Assembly: GCA_018340375.1 (NCBI GenBank)
Contig: JAFFJZ010000008.1
Coordinates: 434,001-498,000, forward strand
Reading direction: 5' to 3'
Length of the DNA stretch: 64,000 bases
Origin: Gonatopus flavifemur
Lineage: Eukaryota; Arthropoda; Insecta; Hymenoptera; Dryinidae
Shown: positions 55,878 to 64,000 of the stretch, in pieces
Numbering within the stretch: position 1 is the stretch's first letter
Layout of the letters: the number at the start of each line of letters is the position of its first letter
Program-made: the position numbers and the translations under genes
Notes under the pieces: generated by a model
What the model saw: the letters and a program-made list of their open reading frames with translations, nothing else
The model's database searches: none
What the model was told of the DNA's origin: nothing

Positions 55878-56024
55878 TACACGGAGAAAAAGAAATAGTT
55901 GCAGCAACTACTTGAATAGTCGATTTTCGACCATCCACTCAAGTAGCTGCTGCAACTACTTAAGTAGATAGTAAAAAATCGACCATTTAAGTTGTTGCTG
56001 CAACTATTATTTCCTTTCCGTGTA
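55878..56024. mobile_element. palindromic MITE, TACACGGA ends
   Basis: TACACGGAGAAAAAGAAATA at the left pairs with TATTTCCTTTCCGTGTA at the right. GTTGCAGCAACTACTT recurs four times in alternating orientation, with a TCGATTTTCGACCA centre. Ends resemble those of 36778-37014. Confidence 0.75.
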
Positions 56025-56029
56025 GTTCT

Positions 56030-56868
56030 TTGACCCTCGCTGTATCACCGCTCTACCCACACCAGGTGTTGATAGGCGTTGATTATTGGTTCCAAGAGCT
56101 TTCAGCAAATAATCTAGATTGATTGAATAAATATTCTTTACTTTTCACCGTTTAAAGGTGAGAGAACAACGGGCAAACGAGATATAGGTCCAAAAATGAA
56201 TTGAAAATCAATAATTTCATGATCCACGCTATATCATCGCTGTACCATCACCCCATGATGGTAGTCGTTTATCATGCATTTCAGAGGCTTTCAATTATCT
56301 TACTCATTATGCCTGAAGTTGGTGCAACAAGGAACGAGACAAATAAAAAGGTCACGTAGTATGGGTACGTTCCCTTATCAAACCTGGATGAATAAATAAT
56401 TCAGTCGTTAATCGTCATCACCCAGGTGCGGGAAAATACCAGCAAAACAGAATGCAGTTCAAAAAATCAGCTAGAAATGAATAATTGTACGACACATGCT
56501 TCACTCTCACTCCAACCTCGCCAAAACATCACCGAGCGTGAGTTTCTGTGGACGTGGCTCCTTCTCCCTCAATTGTCTCCCCATTCTCTGAGCTCCGCCT
56601 CCCGCCTTCCACGTTCAGCGCACGATCACACCTAGTTTTCTCCAAAAAATCATTCATTTTCAATCGATCCAATTATCACTTTTATGAACGAAATTCTTCT
56701 TCATCTATATCTCAATCGATAGATGAAAGTCTCTAGTTTCCGAATTTTTCTTCTTTTCCTTCCTACGTTAACTTATCGCGCAAAAATTCTCATTTTCCTA
56801 TCCTCACTTTATCATCGCCTCAACCTCGCCAAAACACACAAAGCGATCATCTCCGTGGTCTACTAGGG
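56030..56868. other. no recognised gene
   Basis: Two words recur here: CATCGCTGTACCA(TC)ACCC... near 56040 and 56230, each preceded by CAAAAAC/ATGAATTGAAAATCAATA, suggesting a 190-bp diverged tandem pair. Small ORFs have no motif. Confidence 0.35.
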
Positions 56869-56869
56869 T

Positions 56870-57065
56870 CAAGATAAGTTCAAGATGTCTTATGCAAGAC
56901 CAAAAAATATCATTCAGATGTCTCAAAAAGTTCTCACTCCTACAAGATATCCACAAGTTAACTTTTAGAAGATCTAAAACTTGACATCCGGGAAGATATC
57001 TGTTCTAGATGTCTCTCCAACACCTTCTAGAATTAAGAACTGTTCGAGATATCTTAAAGATACAT
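56870..57065. repeat. AGATATCT-type repeat, long copy
   Basis: AAGATAAGTTCAAGATGTCTT start, GACATCCGGGAAGATATCTG middle and AGAACTGTTCGAGATATCTT end correspond in order to 40830-40675 read in reverse. This appears to be a fairly complete copy of the family. Confidence 0.55.
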
Positions 57066-57679
57066 TTTAGTGTCAAATATTATGGCTGTCCAAAAGCAGC
57101 ATGAGTTGAGGTAAAAATCAATTCTCCTATTCCAAAGATCATACACATACAGCATCAAATTCAACAGCAATGTATCAGAAACGTCTCTGTCATGAAAACG
57201 GACATAGAAACATCTTTGAAAGGTGTCTGTAGACCTTCTGAAACCTATGTCCGCTTTCATAACGGAGACAATTCTGAGACTTCGCTGAAGAATTCGGTGT
57301 TGTATGAGCATCGCATTTTCATGAACAGTTTATTTATATGTATGTAATCTACATACTTTTCCAATGAAAAGCCGTCGATTCTGTTGAAGAATTAATATCT
57401 TACGTATTCAAGTACATCTCACTCGACATATACCAACACTTTGATCGTCTCATGGATTAAGCAACGTTGAATTTTAAAAACATTATTCACAAAATTTTAT
57501 TATTCAGATACAAATGTTTGACATCAGATTCGACACATAAGTTTATATCCACAATGGAACTGAATCTGCCCAAACGCTCGAAAAATAAATATACGTGTAT
57601 ATAAGTGTTTAGTGAAATTTCAATGAGAAATTACGAGAATATATATCGTGATATGTAAAAATGAACGATAGATAGAACA

Positions 57680-57940
57680 ATGATATTTAAATATTGTGCG
57701 TGGCCAATTGTCACCAAAGACGACACCAATTGCTCGATCCGAGATCACAATAAAGCAGGACACAAATTTGTGGATACTGTTTTACGTTGTTGTCCATGTG
57801 CCTTCCGATGCAGAAAATCTATTGGCATTGAGAACGACGAAGGATCTCCATCAACAGCCGTTACTACTGCAAATACCACACCGATCATCGCATTAAGACT
57901 GAACCGAAGTTCAGATACAATGTATGTTATATCTTTTTGA
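57680..57940 (+). CDS. unrecognised 86-codon Cys-containing ORF
   Basis: Encodes MIFKYCAWPIVTKDDTNC, then VDTVLRCCPCAFRCRKS and a Thr/Ala-rich tail. Four cysteines cluster within eight residues. Another frame is open over most of the length, which weakens the case. No family was recognised. Confidence 0.2.
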   Translation: MIFKYCAWPIVTKDDTNCSIRDHNKAGHKFVDTVLRCCPCAFRCRKSIGIENDEGSPSTAVTTANTTPIIALRLNRSSDTMYVISF

Positions 57941-58497
57941 AAGGAATATATACGATTTGTTTGGTATTATGTTCATTTAGTGGTATTTTGGGTATCAATC
58001 AACCAGATAATATGGACCCTACAAACAATGATTACTAGAGGGTGAAGGGGTTGTTAATGGTCGTGCAATGAGGAGAGCCGTTATTGGCCCTTTCAAACTC
58101 CTGGAGTCGTGCTTGCTGGGGAGTTCGTGAAAACATTCTTCCATGAACTGTCTGTGTGCTATATGAGTATTCTACATTGACGGAAAAAACTCATGAGAAC
58201 AAAAACATATTGCATTCAATGGTTATCTATGAAATATTTCTTTAAATCAATGAAATTTTACTTTGATTGGTGAAATGGTTTTTCAGTTGATGAAATATTT
58301 CATGCGTTAAAAAACCATTCTATTCTTTGGAATAATATTTAATTGGTCTGTGGTTTTTGTACTAGGTAAGATAACCACAATATTTCCCTCGGTTGATTTG
58401 TTTCTATGAAGTAAGATTGTTTCATTCATTATTGTCGTTATTGCTGATTCACTGTAATAAGTGGAGGGTTAAATTGGTCAAATGTTCGAGTAAATTA

Positions 58498-58618
58498 CCC
58501 ATGTGGAAAAAGTGTCCAAAAATGTATATAATTGTACAAAAGTTGTATACAAATCGAATACAATTTTATACAAATTGTGTACAATTGTATAAAGTTTTGG
58601 ACAGGTTTCCCACATGGG
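58498..58618. mobile_element. CCCATGTGG-family MITE, best copy
   Basis: CCCATGTGGAAAAAGTGTCC at the left pairs with GGACAGGTTTCCCACATGGG at the right. The interior is built of TTGTATACAA / TTGTACAATT palindromic words. 121 bp. Other copies are at 9587, 55136 and 55566. Confidence 0.8.
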
Positions 58619-58779
58619 AAAACTGTACGGTTTTTTGAATCTTAAAATTCCTTCCAAGAAGTATCTCCCCTGGCATGGTCAATTGCCAGGGGGAATACAA
58701 AATATCCAGGAGAGATACAACGTGCCTACAGGAGATTTAACATGATACGTTCAGCATCATTACATACAAATTGACGTCA

Positions 58780-59200
58780 AACCAAGGATTTCAACAGCTG
58801 AATATAATTGCAGATCACGTCTACACCAAAGAAATGGAGGAGATCAGAACTTTTGGAGGAAAAAAGGCAAGCTGAAAGGGCACGAAATCAGTGGATAAAA
58901 AATTATTCAGAAAAATATGCGCAGCAGAAAGAGAAAGAGAAATAGAAATATGCAAGAAAAACAGAAAATGATGTTACAAAGATCGTTGACCAAATGATAC
59001 GCTAAGAGCAAAAGTGGCACCCAAATTGTTGTCAAGCGAAAACAGGACAGGAACGTTTGAGAGCAAGAGTGGAACGTCAAAAATTCCGAGCAAAAGCGAT
59101 ACACCTATAATTCGGAACAAAAGAGCAACCACAGAAATCTCCGGGCGAAAATGAAACGCTGAAGAGCTCGAGCAAAAATGAACCAGCGCATGAATACAAA
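58780..59200 (+). other. possible decayed TE protein segment, Lys/Arg/Glu-rich
   Basis: Read across stops, the + strand gives helical charged stretches such as WIKNYSEKYAQQKEKEK and RLRARVERQKFRAKAI. Arg/Ala/Glu repeats of this style occur before helicase domains of Helitron-like elements, but nothing diagnostic is present. Confidence 0.2.
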
Positions 59201-59229
59201 ATTGGGTTGTGCGTTCGATATCTCCCTCT

Positions 59230-59692
59230 GAGTACGCAGATGTGGGCATGTGTACTTGAACTATAACAGTGTCTACCGGTTTTGTTCTGGCTCTAACCAT
59301 CATCACGCGTTCGCTATGTTGCAAAGACTTTTCTATCCTATTCCCTATCCTTTTATGCATTACAATTCCCACACCTGCTTGACCATTCTTTGATCCTGTA
59401 TGAATTATTCTATAATCCCCACTCCAGAAATCCCCTCCTTGCGGCCATCTCATTTCGCTCATTCCCATTACATGGATACTTGATTATTCATTTCTAATTT
59501 CAAATTTTCTAGTTTCCCTGTTTGTCTCAGTGATCTGACATTCCACGCTCCGAAATCAAGAATGTTCTCTTCTTTCCCTATCTTTTTTGGTGCTCTATCT
59601 TGTTTGATGAAGCTCTCTCGAGCACCCTCCACCCGGAGATCCGAACGGGAGGCTATTTCACCTCCGGAATATTCTACTCGAGAGAACGCCAT
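59230..59692 (-). pseudogene. non-LTR retrotransposon endonuclease domain
   Basis: The minus strand reads MAFSRVEYSGGEIASRSDLR and then DFGAWNVRSLRQTGKLENLK, the WNVRSL motif that opens the APE endonuclease. After a small frameshift at 59468 it continues MSEMRWPQGGDFWSGDYRII, AGVGIVMHKRIGNRIEKS, VDTVIVQVHMPTSAYSEGD. The E in MSEMRW is the expected catalytic acidic residue. The frame then loses similarity. It is the same LINE style as the 3' ends at 41149 and 55065. Confidence 0.8.
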
Positions 59693-59699
59693 TATGTTG

Positions 59700-60190
59700 T
59701 TATTTTTTTAAAAATAAATTAGTATTAAAAAATTCTAGGTTTGGAAGAAGATTTCATTTCCTCGGGAATATTGAAAGATGTCAAGGAAGGTAGTTTCCCC
59801 TTGCTTTCCCTCCGTTTTTGCCGATGTTTCAGGCATTGGGATGATTCAGTTTTTCTCAGTTTGTATTCTCCCTCTTGGATAGTTCATTCCACCCGAAGAA
59901 GATACCCAAATTTGAGATGCTTATCCTCTCCACCACGTAAAGGAAGCAGATACTCCCAAGGATGGATAAAAAGGATATCAAGGACAGGTATCAAGAATAT
60001 CCCCCCGGAAGACCCGCAATCATCCCACGGGAAGGTTGTTCATAACATGAAAGATCAACTGTAATCTATTTTCCTACTACAAACAAAATGAAACATGGAA
60101 AAGTAAAAAAGGAAAATGAGATAATGAAATGAAAGAATAGTTCATTTTCATTTTATACATTTATGAATATTCTTCAGGACTAGTTTTTTT
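59700..60190. other. LINE 5' flank and unassigned ORF
   Basis: A + strand frame (59741-60064) is antisense to what should be the 5' leader of the LINE at 59692. I regard it as incidental. Confidence 0.35.
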
Positions 60191-60193
60191 ATT

Positions 60194-60590
60194 CATTTGC
60201 AGCAACAATCATCGCAGTTTTCCCTTTTAATCGTCCAATGTGTATGAAATCAGGTTGGTTAAAATTACACCATTCTGCAGCCCAATTGGCAAATTTTAGA
60301 ATCGCTGCATAACCTTCGCGACATGTAATTACAGGAATATTAACAGGAGAATTTCCATTCTCACCGTCGCTGCACTGTTCACTCCTCTACTTCTACTAGT
60401 TCTGGATTTGCTACAGAAGTTACAATCTCTTCAATTGTTTGTTGTTCCCATCCACAATCGTGCTTATCACAGTCGAGCCACTTCAAAGTGTGCTGAAGCG
60501 TAACTGATGTTCCTAATGTACGAAAGACTAGTTCATAAATCCCAGGAGTGTCATTATCACAAAGTTCATGAGAAATGTTATTGTTTTCTT
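60194..60590 (-). pseudogene. unidentified decayed coding remnant
   Basis: The minus strand reads LCDNDTPGIYELVFRTLGTS, LKWLDCDKHDCGWEQQTIEE and IVTSVANPELVE to a stop. A shifted frame then gives VITCREGYAAILKFANWAAE, WCNFNQPDFIHIGRLKGKTA ending MIVAANE and a stop. The Cys/Trp-rich composition and two long readable segments argue for a real former gene, probably of mobile-element origin. I do not recognise the family. Confidence 0.4.
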
Positions 60591-60752
60591 CGAAAATATT
60601 TCTTCAACTTTTCATTAGGGTATATCTGTTGACATTTTCCCATGCAGTCGCTAATATATTAAAACAGGAGTTCGACATTAGTTCTCGATCAGAGAATACG
60701 TGTTTTGATTTCGTTCTGGGTGTTGTGCTATCCTGGAATCGTGTCATTCTAA

Positions 60753-61382
60753 GTGTTTGTTCTCGAATTCAAACCCGTTACAAAAGCATTCCCAATAATG
60801 ACTACTCTAGAAGACATTAAAGCACTACTAGAAAACGTGCAGGAGAATGTGGAAAATACGAATAAGGACAGTTCAGAAACAACCAATAAATCCATAGCAG
60901 AAACCAACGAACGTCTGTGTAACGAGCTCATCAAATATCAAAAAGGACACTCGGAGATGGTGAAGGAGTGTAATCATTGACCTGATCAAGTTTCTTACTT
61001 ATCCAAAGGAGTAGAATACTTGAAAAACAGGGAAAGATCCAAAAATGTGATTATATATAATCTAAATGACTCAGCGGAGATCAACCAAGATCTTGTATCT
61101 AGTATTATCGAAACGTTCAACAAAAACAAAATAAACATCACGAAGGACAACATCGACATAGTGACTCGTCTCGGCAGAGCCGTGGGATCGAGACCTATTT
61201 TGCTACGACTAACCCACATGCGCTTGAAACACGAAATATTCAAGCATATTCAAAATCTCCGGAGTATAGGACTCTCGATTTCCAATGATCTTTCTCTTGA
61301 ACAACGCAAAACTCGCAAAGATTTGCGAAAATATCAAGACACTAAAGAAAAACAATTTATCCATAGACAACGTGTCATGTGA
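60753..61382 (+). pseudogene. non-LTR retrotransposon ORF1, broken copy
   Basis: Starts MTTLEDIKALLENVQENVEN, a short coiled coil that ends at a stop near 60978. The downstream frame reads RSKNVIIYNLNDSAEINQDL, DIVTRLGRAVGSRPILLRL and IGLSISNDLSLEQRKTRKDL, the same domain order as in 49288-50076 with strong divergence. The tail is truncated near 61440 by a palindromic-MITE-related repeat. Confidence 0.72.
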
Positions 61383-61439
61383 CGTTTCGGCTAGTGGAGA
61401 ATTTTTAGCTTTTATTATTAAACACTTTCATCATAAACT

Positions 61440-61930
61440 CTTTATTGGCCACGCCAAGTGTTCCGCATCGACATGAATTTCGAAACTGTTCAAGAATGAC
61501 CAACACGTTTGTTTCAATATAAGTCAGAGTTCTTTCTAGTAGGTATGCCGAATGATTGAACCTAATTTTCCTTCTACTCCACTTTATATTCATTTTCAAT
61601 ACAATGATGTTTTTCAAAGATCATGAATCACTTTGAATAGAATTGAAAAAAGTTGAAGTTATGATATACAAAAAATCGTTTACATACCATTCGGATAACC
61701 AATTGTACTTGGCAGCGCATATTGATTTCACATCTTTTTTTCACATGGAGCATATCCTGTTGTATTGCATCGACATTTTAAATGTAATGAAATTTCTGTT
61801 GAGAATAGGTTTATAGACTTGTTTTTGTAGATATTAATCGCATTTTCATGTACTTGGCGTTATTTTTTTACTTTTTGGAGTTTTTTTATTGGGATTTCAC
61901 TCCTTTTTCTGAATATACCTTCTATTGGAA
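61440..61930. repeat. degraded relative of the 13.9-14.6 kb palindromic element
   Basis: GGCCACGCCAAGTGTTCCGC and CCAACACGTTTG correspond to one arm of 13912-14378. GTACTTGGCAGCGC...TTGATTTC and ACTTTTTGGAGTTTTTTTATTGGGATTTC correspond to 14445-14630. Confidence 0.5.
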
Positions 61931-62039
61931 ACGATTAACAATTAAATCCTCATGTCGAGTTTGATAGGAACCATAGCAATGGAGAAGGTGTCCTCAGATT
62001 ATTTCTGTGATATGAAACCACTTGGTCTCTCATTATTCA

Positions 62040-63190
62040 TTCGGCTTGAATGTAACAATAGGAGAGATAAAACTTTTCCAGAGATCATTTTAGAATAAAT
62101 CGTATCTTCAGTCACACGAGTCAGGCTACTGATAGTTATTCTACAACAATTTATATGGTTTCAAACTCATTTATAACACATGATATTTCGAAATGGTTTA
62201 CTGTCAAGTACTTGGTTTTTCATAAAATATTCGTATTTTTATTTTTTTTTATTCACAGAAAATTCTTGTCTCTAATATCATATCTGATCATGAATATCTA
62301 TTTCTAAAAATTTGTACACTAACAGGTCCTTATTGTTGAATGTAATATAACAGGTCTTCATTTTTTAGTACATATTGAAAGGAAAAAAATTGCTGTTGAA
62401 TGAAATTTTCTCCCATTTTGGACGCACTTTGGGAATACAGACCTGCAGGAGTGAAAATATGTGAAGATGAAAATATTCAACGTTGATGATATCAAAGAAT
62501 AGAATTATTTGAAAACAAACGTAATCAAAACTAAAGATAGAAGTTCTTAAGAATGAAAATACAATTCAGCTTGAATGGAACAACTGGAAGGTTCAAACTT
62601 TTAGAGGGAATATTTTAGAATCAATTCTATCTCCAGCTACATGAATCAGGTTGATCTTCAGTCATTCGGAAACAATATCCGTAATTATATCATTTATAAC
62701 ATATATGATACTCCAAAATATTCTTTCTCTCAAATACTCTGTTTCAATTAAACATTTTCCATTAGAGATCTGTATTCTCAATAATCTTGATTTTTAGATA
62801 ATTCTTTCCTACACATCACTATTGATGAATATCTATTCTCACCTATTTCCACTCTCACAAATCCTCATCATAAAATATATGTTGGAATGAGGAGAAAAAT
62901 GGGCGGTTGAATAAGATTATTTTCATTTGTGACACATATCTAAGAATAACGATCTGCGAATATCAAAATATATGAAAATAAAAATATTTCATATTCATGA
63001 TATTCGAGAATTGAATCATTGAAAACAATGATAATGAAAGATAAAAATAGAAGTTTGTAAGAATAGAAATGTAATCCAGCTTGAATGGAACATCTGGAGA
63101 GATAGAACTTTGGAAGAAAATATTCAGAATGAATTGTATCTCCAGTCATATCAGTCAGGTTGACTTCTAGTTATTTTACAACAATTTCTA
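62040..63190. repeat. diverged tandem repeat, about 512-bp period
   Basis: An anchor block (GGAGAGATAAAACTTTT...CTCCAGTCACA...AGTCAGGTTGA...TTATTCTACAACAATTT) starts near 62063, 62577 and 63087. Between anchors, ATGAATATCTATTCT and TAGAAGTT(C/T)(T/G)TAAGAAT also recur. Three units, clearly old. Confidence 0.6.
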
Positions 63191-64000
63191 TCATCAGAAT
63201 ACTTTTGTATCTGCTCAATTTTCGTCGAGTTGATCCTAAGCAGTCTGCGTAATCATTCGTCAATTGGTCAGTCAATGGCATCCGATGCAAAAATTTGTGT
63301 TATACCCACAGCGCCCCTGTCTCTTCTTCATTTTTTTTCACCGCTACCTAATGATCATGATGGTGAGTGACATACAGCCTTCGTTAAAATCCTAATTTTT
63401 TGAGTTTTTCAGAAATGTTCAGAATTATTCTGAGTTTTGTAGAAACTTGCAGAGATTTGTAGGAGATGTCTGAATTTTGATGGTTTCTCAGAGATTCTCA
63501 GAAATTCTCAGAGGAATATTTTCACCAGGGAGATGTATAGTACATCTGCGTCCTTCTTGCTCCTCCTTCATCTACCAATGTTTTTATTGAAAGAATCTGA
63601 TAGTAGTATACTCGACGCAAGGAACTGTTGTATATCCTCTGCGCTCTTGCCTTTTCTTCATTCTCTTACAACGCTACCTATTTATATTGATCCTGCTGAT
63701 ACACGATATACAGATGTATGAGATATATGTATCTTGCCTGTTTTTCCTGCATCCACCTGTAACTCTACTCGAAGAATCTAGGGACTCATTATCAATTGAA
63801 TCCACTTTGTGATCTGTAATTCAAATTGATAGTGGTGATAGCAAACTCGCAGATCTATGGTATATTCGCTTCATTTTGTTTCTTTCTCATCCTCCTGAAA
63901 CACTACGCAAAGAATCTGATACCAGCATCGGATAGATCTGTGATATATCCATTGCGCTTTTGCCTTTTCTTTGTGCGATTATGATTCCCCAGCCACCTAT
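63190..64000. repeat. diverged repeats with ATATCCACTGCGCTCTTGCC-like word
   Basis: Variants of GATCTGTGATATATCCATTG followed by CGC(T/C)CTTGCCTTTTCTT occur near 63290, 63630, 63855 and 63940, interleaved with AGAATCTGATA(C)AG words. The array runs off the window. Shared words with 15600-16640 suggest one repeat family. Confidence 0.45.

Noticed and set aside
59741..60064. 107-codon + strand ORF
   Set aside because: Antisense to the expected 5' leader of a LINE, with no motif.

Overview
This is a eukaryotic, AT-rich nuclear window, most likely from an arthropod and probably an insect. The evidence is a split gene with long introns, GT-AG exon boundaries, dense small inverted-repeat elements, and transposon families typical of arthropod genomes (hAT, piggyBac, non-LTR retroelements, DUF4817-type remnants). 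I could not fix the species from sequence alone. There is no bacterial, plasmid or CRISPR organisation.

The one host gene I can support runs on the + strand through the first two thirds of the window. It looks like a TOGARAM (Crescerin / FAM179) family gene, encoding a ciliary microtubule regulator with TOG domains. Ten exons between 2680 and 27706 join with matching splice phases into 461 uninterrupted codons. Two more probable exons (31008-31082 and 42169-42362) extend the same Ser/Arg-rich linker. The window enters the gene inside an N-terminal TOG domain (HEAT-repeat exon, then a conserved ARLARKSLP exon, then a DVDWI exon) and leaves it in the linker. The 5' end and the C-terminal TOG domains must lie outside. 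Exons are 70-230 bp and introns reach about 11 kb, filled by mobile DNA. Two linker exons share a Y-[ST]-[AS]-I-Y-Q-R start and look like an old exon duplication.

Region by region: 0-2.6 kb, repeats and a DUF4817 remnant between two direct repeats; 4-10 kb, a broken hAT transposase, several MITEs and a large nested foldback; 13.9-19.8 kb, palindromic elements, diverged tandem repeats and a foldback with repeat-bearing arms; 28-29.4 kb, an intact TE-type 345-codon ORF; 32-40 kb, a decayed TE gene, a 120-135 bp minisatellite rich in TCAAGGTCA-like motifs, and two decayed copies of one TE-type gene in inverted orientation around an 832-bp TIR element; 41-42 kb, a LINE reverse transcriptase fragment; 46.8-48.3 kb, a piggyBac pseudogene; 49.3-50.5 kb and 60.8-61.4 kb, LINE ORF1 copies; 52.1-52.5 kb, a MITE carrying a 26-bp tandem array; 53-58 kb, two unrecognised ORFs among MITEs and LINE pieces; 62-64 kb, diverged tandem repeats.

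I found no convincing new multi-gene system. The most unusual structures are the repeat-bearing foldbacks, the inverted TE-gene pair, and the receptor-motif-rich minisatellite. All calls are from reading the sequence; no search was run.
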